From contig JAFDFH010000023.1 in assembly GCA_019309945.1 (NCBI GenBank), positions 1 to 18,815 of the forward strand: 18,815 nucleotides of DNA, read 5' to 3'. Shown here piece after piece: positions 1 through 6,946 of this stretch (its first letter is position 1; every line of letters begins with the position of its first letter). The notes beneath the pieces are model-generated. The model saw only the letters and a list, made by a program, of their open reading frames with translations. It searched no databases and was not told the origin of the DNA. Position numbers and translations under genes: made by a program. Source of the DNA: Deltaproteobacteria bacterium (GTDB taxonomy: Bacteria; Desulfobacterota; Desulfobacteria; Desulfobacterales; JAFDFH01).

Positions 1-90
1 TGTGAAAAGCAAAATTCCTGATAAAAGAAATACGAGTCTTCTCCAGTTGAATTTCTTGTTCGTCGGGTTGGAAATCAAATCAGTCATCAT
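1..90 (-). CDS. N-terminus of a membrane protein (partial, runs off window)
   Basis: Read leftwards from ATG at 90, thirty codons stay open to the window edge. The peptide begins MMTDLISNPTNKKFNW, a polar, basic N-terminus, and then turns hydrophobic (RLVFLLSGILLFT), which looks like the start of a first transmembrane helix. A GGAG ribosome-binding site lies about 8 nt upstream (99-102), supporting this start over the second ATG one codon later. It follows the CBS gene by 42 bp in the same direction, so the two are probably cotranscribed. The layout recalls an anion transporter such as the SLC13 type paired with a CBS protein, but 30 residues cannot establish the family. Confidence 0.6.
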   Translation of the reverse strand, partial: MMTDLISNPTNKKFNWRRLVFLLSGILLFT

Positions 91-132
91 TGAACACTCT
101 CCTTCAGGTCAGGCAGCAAATCATTATCTGTT

Positions 133-696
133 CTATTCGGTTTGAATTTCGCAAGTTTTGATTGCCTGGCAGACTTCATTAAAAACATCCGTCAGCCTTA
201 AGATCCCTATGATCGCTTTGTTCCGGGTCACCAGCAAAGATTGATGATGTCCCATGATAAACTGGTTGATGGCCTCGTCCAGGGAGGCATTCTCATCAAC
301 AAATTCTCCTTCCGAGGGGGTATACATAAACGTCTTCACTTTCAATCGAGACGCTTTTTTGCAGATGTCATTCATGGGTTTGTCCCAGAGTCGGAGTTGA
401 TCCTGCATGGTCTTCAAGAAATGAGGACTGAATCCAAAACGGGATAATGAGACCGTATCTCCTATTTTCTTATATTTTGGTTCCAAAGCTCTCAATATAT
501 CCAGATGGCTGACTTTGCCGATAATCTTATGATCTTCATCGTATATCAGAATCGCCCGATGACGGTAGCGGGAAGGGTCAAACTTTTTCTGGGCTTCTTC
601 CAGAGCGGTAATGGCTTCGTACAGGGTGGCTTCCTGTGAAACCGTCGCATATCCGGAAATGAGAACCATCAAATCTTTGACAAGCTTTGTTTTCAT
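133..696 (-). CDS. Two-CBS-domain protein
   Basis: A 187-residue soluble protein built of two CBS repeats. The first spans about residues 8-75 (KDLMVLISGYATVSQEATLYEA ... GKVSHLDILRAL is visible in pieces) and the second about 118-180 (VKTFMYTPSEGEFVDENAS, then IIGILRLTDVFNEV). The xxGxLRxTDV-type ending of each half is typical of CBS motifs. CBS pairs bind adenine nucleotides and regulate a partner enzyme or channel; no enzymatic domain is fused here. The start is supported by GGAGG 7 nt upstream. The next gene downstream encodes a membrane protein, so an accessory role for that transporter-like product is the simplest inference. R1 fills much of the gap to the upstream regulator gene. Confidence 0.85.
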   Translation of the reverse strand: MKTKLVKDLMVLISGYATVSQEATLYEAITALEEAQKKFDPSRYRHRAILIYDEDHKIIGKVSHLDILRALEPKYKKIGDTVSLSRFGFSPHFLKTMQDQLRLWDKPMNDICKKASRLKVKTFMYTPSEGEFVDENASLDEAINQFIMGHHQSLLVTRNKAIIGILRLTDVFNEVCQAIKTCEIQTE

Positions 697-753
697 GGCA
701 AACCTCCAAAATCACTCGATAAAAAATAATTTGCATTGGGTGGATGGCCTAAA

Positions 754-898
754 TAGTGTCCGTCCAGAAACGAGGATTTTTGTTCGAGATCAAGGCCTGC
801 GAAAAATTTTACCACAGGCATATCGTTGATATTCCGAGGATAAAATTTTGAGCATAACGCAGAGATCGGGCAAAAAGACCGTTTCTGGATGGGCATTA
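754..898. mobile_element. R1: 145-bp non-autonomous repeat, complete copy
   Basis: Imperfect terminal inverted repeats of about 19 bp bound the element: TAGTGTCCGTCCAGAAACG at 754-772 and, reading from the other end, TAATGCCCATCCAGAAACG at 898-880. The outermost TA could equally be a TA target duplication. The inner ~105 bp recurs almost unchanged at 13734-13859 and, more diverged, in the R2 copies. No protein is encoded; the open frame that runs across it on the minus strand is not gene-like. It occupies most of the 367-bp gap between the CBS gene and the upstream response regulator. I recognise nothing else in 899-1063 except a short GTGAACcGTGAAC direct repeat at about 1021-1033. Confidence 0.75.
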
Positions 899-1063
899 AA
901 TAGGAGGGCATGTTCCCTGGGGGATGTAATAAGAATCCTTTACTCTTGGCGACGTTTTCAAAGTTGTTTTTTGATTTCGTCTGTATGCCGGGCACCTGGG
1001 TATAAAAAAAATAGTTTGTAACGTGAACCGTGAACAAGCCGGCGGCAAGGTCAATATACACGC

Positions 1064-1492
1064 TTACCAGCCACGTCTTTTAACAATGCCATTGATCTCG
1101 GCCTTGCGAATGCGGTCTTCATGTTCGGATTTGAGATTAAAAGCCTTCGTGATTTTCTCCACCAGATCCTCTGTCTCCGTCGGTTTCATGAGATAGTCGT
1201 AAGCACCCAATTTCATGCCCTCGATGGCCGTCTCAACCGTCGTGTTGCCGGTGAGCATGATGACAGGGGTAAGAGGTTTTAACTCTTTGATTTCATTTAA
1301 GGTTTCAATACCATTTTTCCCCGGCATGAGCACATCCAGAACCACAACATCAAATTCACGTTCCTTTATGAGGTCCAATGCCTCATCTCCCCCGAAGGCT
1401 GTTGTCACGGCAAAATCCCGTACCTCCAAACGTTGGGCCAGTGTTTCGACAAAGTCCCTTTCATCATCCACCAGCAGTACTCTGATTTTCAT
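1064..1492 (-). CDS. Receiver-only response regulator
   Basis: A 142-residue CheY-like receiver domain with no output domain. All key residues are visible: the acidic pair D9/D10 (LLVDDE), phosphoacceptor D53 (VVLDVLMPG), T81 (IMLTG) and K103 (LMKP). About 20 residues after the fold form a charged tail ending KRRGW. Such proteins act as phosphate shuttles or by protein contact rather than by binding DNA. AGGGGG upstream of ATG 1492 supports the start. It lies 22 bp downstream of the related regulator at 1515-1970, so the two are surely one operon and probably arose by duplication, since both share the pattern VLLVDDExxFVxTLxxRxExRD. Confidence 0.9.
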   Translation of the reverse strand: MKIRVLLVDDERDFVETLAQRLEVRDFAVTTAFGGDEALDLIKEREFDVVVLDVLMPGKNGIETLNEIKELKPLTPVIMLTGNTTVETAIEGMKLGAYDYLMKPTETEDLVEKITKAFNLKSEHEDRIRKAEINGIVKRRGW

Positions 1493-1514
1493 GAATTATG
1501 CCCCCTTGAGTGCG

Positions 1515-1970
1515 TTATTCGTCTTTGTCCCGATCCAGGATCTCCTTGGCTGTTTCAAATTCCCCGGCCTCGGCAAAGGTGGCGGCCATCATGGTGGTCT
1601 CAATTTTTTTCTTATACGCGAGCTTAATTTTATTAACCAAGATATCAATGGGTACCGGCTTTTGAAGATACTCAAAGGCCCCCAAGCGACGGGCTTCTTT
1701 TTTATCTTTTTTCGATCCGTGCCCGGTTAACATGATGATCTGTACATTGGGATAGGCATTTCGTGTTTTTCGGAGTACTTCCATGCCATCGATACCCGGC
1801 ATCTTGAGATCTAAAACCATGACATCAGGGACATCCTCATCTATTTTTTTAAGGGCCTCCTCACCATTCAAGGCTACATCAGAGCCAAGATCCCGCATCT
1901 CCATCCTCTCAGAGAGGGTCTGTACGAATTCTTTTTCATCATCTACTAAAAGAACTTTAATATGCTTCAT
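1515..1970 (-). CDS. Receiver-only response regulator
   Basis: A 151-residue single receiver domain. The conserved set is D10/D11, phosphoacceptor D54 (MVLDLKMPG), T82 (IMLTG) and K104 (LQKP). After the domain a helical stretch follows (about 120-151, ATFAEAGEFETAKEILDRD), which may be a short interaction helix; there is no DNA-binding domain. AAGGAGG about 5 nt before ATG 1970 fixes the start. It is the first gene of a two-regulator operon with 1064-1492. No kinase is adjacent; the nearest candidates are the kinase genes at 3766-6592 on the same strand, which carry their own receiver. Confidence 0.9.
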   Translation of the reverse strand: MKHIKVLLVDDEKEFVQTLSERMEMRDLGSDVALNGEEALKKIDEDVPDVMVLDLKMPGIDGMEVLRKTRNAYPNVQIIMLTGHGSKKDKKEARRLGAFEYLQKPVPIDILVNKIKLAYKKKIETTMMAATFAEAGEFETAKEILDRDKDE

Positions 1971-2045
1971 TTTTGCCTCCTTGGCTGTTTATTAACATTA
2001 CGCAATTTTCCGGCAGGAATCTGTTTAAATTTACCCTTTTATTTT

Positions 2046-2074
2046 ATCTTTGACAAGGGATTTTTAGTTGTCAA
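2046..2074 (-). promoter_or_regulatory. Possible promoter for the receiver operon, with inverted repeat
   Basis: On the minus strand a perfect -35 box TTGACA (2074-2069) is followed after 17 nt by a poor -10 (AAAGAT), about 80 bp upstream of the regulator start at 1970. TTGACAA/TTGTCAA (2050-2056 and 2068-2074) also form a 7-bp inverted repeat that could be an operator. I recognise nothing else in the 335-bp gap 1971-2305 apart from a hairpin at 2266-2294. Confidence 0.3.
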
Positions 2075-2265
2075 GAATGGAACCACATGCTGCTCTGAAT
2101 TAATGGTGAATTGTCTTGCGGTTATATTATTTTGCAGTAAAGTTTGTGCCAACAATTGCTTATTTAGTAATAACAACGGATTATAAAATATTTGGGGTGG
2201 AATGAAAGAGGCAATGAAACTAAAAAAAATATTGAAATAAACAAAATGAGTCAAAATAAAACTAA

Positions 2266-2294
2266 CAAGCTTTCTTCTTTTTTGAAAAAGCTTG
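2266..2294 (-). terminator. Possible terminator of the universal stress gene
   Basis: An 8-bp perfect stem, CAAGCTTT paired with AAAGCTTG, has a 13-nt loop. Read on the minus strand it is followed by a T-rich run (TTAGTTTTATTTTG). It starts 11 nt after the stop of the universal stress gene. The stem is A/T rich, so termination would be modest. Confidence 0.45.
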
Positions 2295-2305
2295 CAGTAC
2301 GATAG

Positions 2306-3268
2306 TCAATTAATAATGAAAACCGACATCTCTTTTGCCAGTTGGAGAACTTTATTGCAGACCCTGCCCATAAAAAATTCCTGCACTTTGGAAAGCCCCC
2401 TTCGCCCAATAACGATAGTGCCGTAAGCTCCTTTCTGAGCCTCTTCGACAATTGTCCCTGCTCGGCTGCCTGCACCGGTAACGATTTTCGTCTCGATTCT
2501 ACTTAGATCTGCTCCCTTTTGTTCCAATTTCCGAATGCAATGGTCGAAAATAGACGACATCTCTGTTTTTGCTTTGTGCATTTCCTTTTCGGCGACTTCC
2601 AGCAATTGGTTATCAGACGGTAGCGGAGATGATTGCTCCTTATCTGCCTGTAAATCGTTGAAGCTTCGGATTACATTCAAAAGGAGCAAATGGGGATGGG
2701 CTTTATCGAGGAAATTGTAAACATGTTCCAAAGCTCGCATGGCCCCATCAGAACTGTCCATGGCGACGAGAATTTTATTTGGATCCGGACAACCGCCAAC
2801 CACCCATATCGGAAAATGGTGGAGACGATTCACAAGCTTATTGGCGATGCTTCCGAGAATTAAATCTTCTACATCGCCATACCCTCGTCGTCCCACGACG
2901 ACTGCGTCATAACCCCTTTGTGCTTCATCTGCTATGTCACGGGCAATTCCTCTCTGCCTCTCTTTTATGTCGACCGTCACGGTATCTTCACTAAACCCGG
3001 CATCTTTCAGGAGCTGGAGCGCCTGTTCCATAAACTGCTGGATAAACTTTTCTTGCCGCTGTTTCCAGCTTTGAATTATGGAGCTTGCATGGTTATTTTC
3101 AGGATCGATTTCTAGATCCCAAAAAGTCTCAGGAAATGGATTCATAATATGAAAAAGCTTTATCCTGGCTGCTATCGCTATCGGAGGAATAATATTTCCG
3201 ACATATCGAATCGTTTCAAACGAATGGTCCGAGCCATCAACTGCGATCATTATATTTTTTTGTTGCAT
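2306..3268 (-). CDS. Universal stress protein with two UspA domains
   Basis: A 320-residue protein made of two tandem Usp folds, about residues 4-158 and 164-320, each opening with the usual beta-strand and DxSD-like turn (MIAVDGSDHS; ILVAMDSSDG). The first half carries a complete ATP-binding motif of the G-2x-G-9x-G-S type (GRRGYGDVEDLILGS). The second has the same spacing (GRRGLSKVQEFFMGR) but ends in GR instead of GS/T, so the halves may differ in nucleotide binding. Usp proteins are cytoplasmic nucleotide-binding stress factors. AGGAGA 7 nt upstream supports ATG 3268. It is a single-gene unit between R3 and the regulator operon. Confidence 0.9.
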   Translation of the reverse strand: MQQKNIMIAVDGSDHSFETIRYVGNIIPPIAIAARIKLFHIMNPFPETFWDLEIDPENNHASSIIQSWKQRQEKFIQQFMEQALQLLKDAGFSEDTVTVDIKERQRGIARDIADEAQRGYDAVVVGRRGYGDVEDLILGSIANKLVNRLHHFPIWVVGGCPDPNKILVAMDSSDGAMRALEHVYNFLDKAHPHLLLLNVIRSFNDLQADKEQSSPLPSDNQLLEVAEKEMHKAKTEMSSIFDHCIRKLEQKGADLSRIETKIVTGAGSRAGTIVEEAQKGAYGTIVIGRRGLSKVQEFFMGRVCNKVLQLAKEMSVFIIN

Positions 3269-3338
3269 GTGTGTCTCCTGTGAAAGTCAATTTTTATTCG
3301 TGCTTGCCTTGGAAACAAAAGTATATGCATATGGATCG

Positions 3339-3609
3339 GTAGCTTCTCAATATGTTCTGGTAAGCACGCTACGCCATCCGGTAATTTTTTTCAATACGGC
3401 CAAAACTTGCCGTTAAGGGCGCCTAACATAGACCCGCGCACGGGATGTAAAGTGAGTGTGTCGCTTAGCACAAACAGGCTACAATAAACAATTTGTGCTG
3501 TTCGGGTCTATGTAAGCCGCCCTAAACGGCTTCAAACAGTTGCCCGCTTTGAAAAAAATTACCGGATGACTCCGCTGATATGTTTAACCATAAGTTTTTG
3601 AGAAGTTAC
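3339..3609. mobile_element. R3: 271-bp palindromic non-autonomous element, IS66-like ends
   Basis: The left end GTAGCTTCTCAA and the right end (read inward) GTAACTTCTCAA are inverted copies, and homology of the two arms continues almost to the centre, including a shared ATCCGGTAATTTTTTTCAA. The flanks carry a perfect 8-bp direct repeat, ATGGATCG, at 3331-3338 and 3610-3617, which is direct evidence of insertion. IS66-family elements are known for GTAA termini and 8-bp duplications, so an IS66-type transposase acting in trans is likely. There is no transposase gene inside. It makes up over half of the 497-bp gap 3269-3765; I see nothing recognisable in 3618-3765. Confidence 0.8.
3409..3530. 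repeat. Inner long inverted repeat of R3
   Basis: A 28-bp arm at 3409-3436 (GCCGTTAAGGGCG followed by CCTAACATAGACCCG) pairs with 3503-3530 with only a few mismatches. A further 8-bp pair, AGCACAAA (3467-3474) and TTTGTGCT (3492-3499), lies inside. The folded form would be one long stem with a small terminal hairpin. It is absent from the two partial R3 copies, which lose similarity at or before this point, so it may be a separate element nested in R3 or the R3 centre. Confidence 0.65.
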
Positions 3610-3765
3610 ATGGATCGCTCTTTAATAGTAGCAAAAGCGATGCCAAATGAAAAATGAAGTGATAGAGGGATTTAACAAATTGTAATTATGAGGATATCAA
3701 ACCTTTTTGCTGGATAGTGATAATGAACGGTGGGGAATAATCATGTCGAAAATTTTTACAAATTG

Positions 3766-4461
3766 TCAAACCGAATCAGGCGTTTCATTTATTTCCTCAG
3801 GCAGGATCAATTTAACAACGGCATTGGCTTCGTCGATTTCAGTCGTTCCCTGCAAGTAATCCGAAATTTCTTTTAATTCGGACCAATTTGCAGATGAAGG
3901 AATCATACCGACACGTTCGATTCTTTCTGTTAGATCACCTTTACAGGTATTATGGATGGCGATTTTTGCTCCTTTTTTTTCAAGGGAAATCGTTATCTCC
4001 CCTCCTGCAGGCATTACATCTAGGCAGCACTGGATGCATAAAAACAACGCCATTTGTAACTGAATCGGATGGGTTACAAGGGGCATGGGTTGATCTGATT
4101 TTTCCGGGGAACCTGTTTTCAAAACCACGTTTTTTAATCTGGCAAATCGCTGGGATAGCGCGATGATTTGCTCAGCGGTTTCATGCAGATCGATTTTCGC
4201 CGGGGTTTCATCCGAGCTGTGGGCAAACCGGTTGAGCCGGTTGGTCAGTTCTACGCCACGCCTAACTTGCGTTTTTATTTTTGTTAAAGAATTTTGGATT
4301 TTATCCTGATGGGGTATAGACGCCTCGGCTGACAGGGACATGATATCTTCCATCAGGCCTGCAGATTCTTTGATGATCGCCAGGACATTTTTCATTTCGT
4401 GGGTAATTCCGGCCGTGATTTTTCCAAAAAATTCAAGTTCTTTTTCATTTCGTTGTTTCAT
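3766..4461 (-). CDS. Histidine-kinase-like protein with degenerate ATP domain
   Basis: A 231-residue soluble protein. Residues 10-80 form a HisKA/DHp helical pair with an intact H-box (FFGKITAGITHEMKN, phosphoacceptor H21). Residues 130-220 align to a HATPase_c fold but its catalytic features are gone: the two N-box asparagines are replaced by L141 and C145 (QLQMALFLCIQCCLDVM), the G1 aspartate is N171 (IHNTCKG), and no GTGLGL box exists. It probably cannot phosphorylate itself and may serve as a phosphotransfer protein like Spo0B or ChpT, or as a dimer partner of another kinase. It is last in an operon, 30 bp after the receiver gene; GGGGAGA precedes ATG 4461. Confidence 0.8.
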   Translation of the reverse strand: MKQRNEKELEFFGKITAGITHEMKNVLAIIKESAGLMEDIMSLSAEASIPHQDKIQNSLTKIKTQVRRGVELTNRLNRFAHSSDETPAKIDLHETAEQIIALSQRFARLKNVVLKTGSPEKSDQPMPLVTHPIQLQMALFLCIQCCLDVMPAGGEITISLEKKGAKIAIHNTCKGDLTERIERVGMIPSSANWSELKEISDYLQGTTEIDEANAVVKLILPEEINETPDSV

Positions 4462-4491
4462 GGTTTCTCCCCAAAATCGACAGCGTCTCTG

Positions 4492-4860
4492 CTATGGATG
4501 TTTAACGGCTTCTTGCATTTTTTTGATTAAATCATCGATGCTCAACGGTTTCATCAAATAATCGAAAGCGCCCAGACGCATTCCCTCCATCCCTTCTTTA
4601 GTGTCGCCGTGTCCGGTCAGGAGGATAACCGGGATTTGAGGGTTCCGTTCCTTTATTCGTTGCAGGACTTCCAGACCTCCCATACCCGGCATCATCACAT
4701 CCAAAACCACAACATGGGGTGGATCGGTTTCAATTAGGTGCAACGCGGTTTCGCCGTTTGTCGCGATTTGTGCTTTAAATCCTCTAAGTTCCAATCTTTC
4801 AGCCAGGGTGGTAACAAATTCCTCTTCATCATCCACGATACAGACTTTCAAGTTGTCCAT
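4492..4860 (-). CDS. Receiver-only response regulator
   Basis: A 122-residue CheY-like receiver with D10/D11, phosphoacceptor D54 (VVLDVMMPG), T82 (LLTG) and K104 (LMKP), and no output domain. I chose ATG 4860 rather than the in-frame ATG at 4875: GGGG sits about 7 nt upstream of 4860, homologous receivers begin at this point, and the start falls one base after the kinase stop codon (TAA-A-ATG), implying translational coupling. It is flanked by the Cache kinase (upstream) and the degenerate kinase (downstream), so it is the natural phosphate acceptor in a relay between them. It closely resembles the two receivers at 1064-1970. Confidence 0.9.
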   Translation of the reverse strand: MDNLKVCIVDDEEEFVTTLAERLELRGFKAQIATNGETALHLIETDPPHVVVLDVMMPGMGGLEVLQRIKERNPQIPVILLTGHGDTKEGMEGMRLGAFDYLMKPLSIDDLIKKMQEAVKHP

Positions 4861-4861
4861 T

Positions 4862-6592
4862 TTATTTCCCCGCATCGGTTTTAGGTTTTTTGAGTAAATA
4901 AATCGTAAAGGTGGTGCCTTTGCCTTCTGTGCTTTGGACTTTGATTTCTCCGCCCATTTTCTTCACAATCCCGTATGTTATGGGAAGACCCAGACCGGTT
5001 CCATATCCTTTTTCCTTGGTTGTGAAAAACGGTTCAAAGATATGCCGGAGTGTTTCTGGGGACATGCCGCAGCCGGTATCCTGGATAGAAACCGCAACGG
5101 AATCTAAATTTTCTTCCCATGATGTAATTGTAATCCGGCCTGAATCTTTCATCGCTGAAATGGCGTTGGACATAATATTCAAAAAGACTTGTTGAAGCTG
5201 CCCTCGGTCGGAATCTATTTTGGGAAGGTCGTCCTTCAAGTGAAGGCTGATATCAACATTTCGATATAGCGCTTCCTTTTCAAGAAAACCCAGTACTTCT
5301 TGTATGAGTTCATTTAGATCCAATACCTCAAGCTGAACTTCCATGCGACGTGCAAACCCTAAAAGGCGGTGTGTAATCGTCTTGCAGCGTTCAACCGATT
5401 GAAGAATCGAATTGGTAAGTCCAAGGAATTTTGTTTTTTCTTTTATATCCGCTTGATATTGAATCAGATCATTTATGAGTCCGGCTTTTTCATTGATAAT
5501 CGCCAGGGGATTGTTAACTTCATGAGCCACGCCGGCAGCCAGCCTGCCGATGGATGAAAGTTTCTGTGAGTGCTCCAGTTCACGAAAGGCGGACTCCCGT
5601 TTTTCATCGGCTTCTTGCGCGCGTTTTACCAGGAGGTCCGTAAGTTTGAATACAACCAGGATGATCACCACCACGCTGGCGATAAATATAAAAAACATTT
5701 CACTTTTAAGCGTATACCAGGATTTTAAAACCACGGAACGGGGTTTGACGAGGACCAGGGCATAGTCTGTTTTTAGAAAAGGGGCGTAGGCCATGACTAT
5801 TTCACGACCCTGGGGGTCGGTTTTTTCGACAATTTGTGTTGCGTAACTTCCAAGGGGGAATGAAAATGGACAGCGGTCCAGTACTTTTCCGTAAAACCGG
5901 GAAGGGGTTTGGAGGATACCTGCACGGTTAATTAAAAAGGCATCGCTTTCCGGCTCCAGCCCCATGGCGGCAATAAGATTGATAAATCTTGATGTATCAA
6001 GCGTAGCACGCAGAATCCAGGTGCGACCATCTTCGGTCCTTCGCTGAACGGCAATTGCGATATGAGGAAATTCCCTGTAGCCCATGAAAACATCACTGAT
6101 ATAAACTCCCCTTACCACCACCTCCTGGAACCAACTTTGTTCTGAATAGTCTCTTCCCAAAAGAGCGTAAGGTCCGGAATAACTTAGCTGGATTCCCTTG
6201 ACGTCTATTAAACCCAAATCTACGAAACAACAATATTCATTCATCAATACAGTAAACATACGATTAAATGTTTTACGGTCGGATAAATCCTGAAAAGAAT
6301 AGGAGGAAGCGATAAATCTAACGATCGAAAGGCGCTCCTCCAAAAAGATTTCAAAGGAATGTTTTGTTTTATTGACCATCGAGCGCATGGGGTTGACAAT
6401 TTCGCTCTTAATGCTTTTCTGGTATTCATAGTTATTGATAACCGCCATGATGGTCAGGGGAATGACGGTTACCAGGACCATCATCAACACGATTCTTCTT
6501 CTGAATATGCGGTAGCGATTCGGAGAATCCATATCATCGGATTGTTGAAAGAATCTGCCGGTTAAATGTGTCAGCCAATGTGATATATTCAT
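4862..6592 (-). CDS. Cache-domain sensor histidine kinase
   Basis: A 576-residue membrane kinase. A transmembrane helix lies at about 34-52, followed by an extracytoplasmic region of about 240 residues that reads as a double Cache ligand-binding domain (for example SYSGPYALLGRDYSEQSWFQ). A second helix lies at about 298-317, then a short linker, HisKA with H357 (GRLAAGVAHEVNNPLAII) and a complete HATPase_c: N472/N476 (LNIMSNA), D505 (DTGCGM), FEPFFTT and GTGLGL (531-536). It should autophosphorylate in response to a small extracytoplasmic ligand and pass phosphate to the coupled receiver gene. No strong ribosome-binding site is visible before ATG 6592. R4 lies just upstream and may affect expression. 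Confidence 0.92.
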   Translation of the reverse strand: MNISHWLTHLTGRFFQQSDDMDSPNRYRIFRRRIVLMMVLVTVIPLTIMAVINNYEYQKSIKSEIVNPMRSMVNKTKHSFEIFLEERLSIVRFIASSYSFQDLSDRKTFNRMFTVLMNEYCCFVDLGLIDVKGIQLSYSGPYALLGRDYSEQSWFQEVVVRGVYISDVFMGYREFPHIAIAVQRRTEDGRTWILRATLDTSRFINLIAAMGLEPESDAFLINRAGILQTPSRFYGKVLDRCPFSFPLGSYATQIVEKTDPQGREIVMAYAPFLKTDYALVLVKPRSVVLKSWYTLKSEMFFIFIASVVVIILVVFKLTDLLVKRAQEADEKRESAFRELEHSQKLSSIGRLAAGVAHEVNNPLAIINEKAGLINDLIQYQADIKEKTKFLGLTNSILQSVERCKTITHRLLGFARRMEVQLEVLDLNELIQEVLGFLEKEALYRNVDISLHLKDDLPKIDSDRGQLQQVFLNIMSNAISAMKDSGRITITSWEENLDSVAVSIQDTGCGMSPETLRHIFEPFFTTKEKGYGTGLGLPITYGIVKKMGGEIKVQSTEGKGTTFTIYLLKKPKTDAGK

Positions 6593-6624
6593 TTTTAAAG
6601 TCTTTTTTTAATCCACCGATTTCG

Positions 6625-6642
6625 CAGATTACACAGATTACA
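6625..6642. repeat. 9-bp perfect tandem repeat upstream of the kinase
   Basis: CAGATTACA occurs twice back to back, 33-50 bp upstream of the kinase start codon. The wider sequence (cgcagattacacagatta) resembles a short repeat I have seen scattered in other genomes of this group, so it may be another repeat fragment. A direct-repeat regulator site is possible but unsupported. Confidence 0.4.
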
Positions 6643-6651
6643 ATGAAAACT

Positions 6652-6816
6652 GTAACTACTCACGTAGTTAGGCTGAAGCTGTTTAGACTGAAGGCTGAAG
6701 GGGTCAGAAAAGCACGATTGCTGTACTTTGGCGGAAATATCTGACTATTGCATCAAACAAGGCTTTAAAATGCGCTTTTTCCTAACAGCCTTCAGCCTAT
6801 CCACGTGAGTAGTTAC
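6652..6816. mobile_element. R4: 165-bp non-autonomous element, IS66-like ends
   Basis: Terminal inverted repeats of about 30 bp bound the element: GTAACTACTCACGT is identical at both ends, followed by AGGCTGAAG after a four-base variable stretch (left 6652-6681, right 6786-6816). A perfect 8-bp target duplication, TGAAAACT, lies at 6644-6651 and 6817-6824. No coding potential is seen. The ends match R3 (GTAACTnCTCA), pointing to the same transposase type. It sits 60 bp upstream of the kinase operon, so it may have displaced the original promoter region. Confidence 0.85.
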
Positions 6817-6883
6817 TGAAAACTCGATAAATGTTAAGGAATCTGTCGGGCTAAATTCCCAGCAACTTGCTACGTTAAGAGAC

Positions 6884-6946
6884 CTTTGAAAAAAATTACC
6901 GGATGACTCCGCTGGTAGGTTTAACTATAGGTTTTTGAGAAGTTAC
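6884..6946. repeat. R3 right-arm fragment overlapping a gene end
   Basis: This 63-bp stretch matches R3 positions 3547-3609 with four differences by eye and ends with the same GAGAAGTTAC terminus. No left arm is present nearby. It contains the last 16 codons and the stop of the gene at 6896-7735. The bases just before it (GAGACCTTTGAAAAA) also resemble the R2 end, so two repeat types may be juxtaposed here. Confidence 0.8.

Noticed and set aside
1021..1034. GTGAACcGTGAAC direct repeat as an operator
   Set aside because: It lies downstream of a gene end and inside low-information sequence, with no promoter beside it.
693..1061. 122-codon open frame on the minus strand between the CBS and regulator genes
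   Set aside because: It runs through the R1 repeat, overlaps the CBS start, has no family features and no credible ribosome-binding site; the openness is chance.
3339..3609. Long inverted repeat considered as a CRISPR-like or retron-like structure
   Set aside because: There is a single palindrome with terminal target duplications and no spaced direct repeats, reverse transcriptase or Cas gene.
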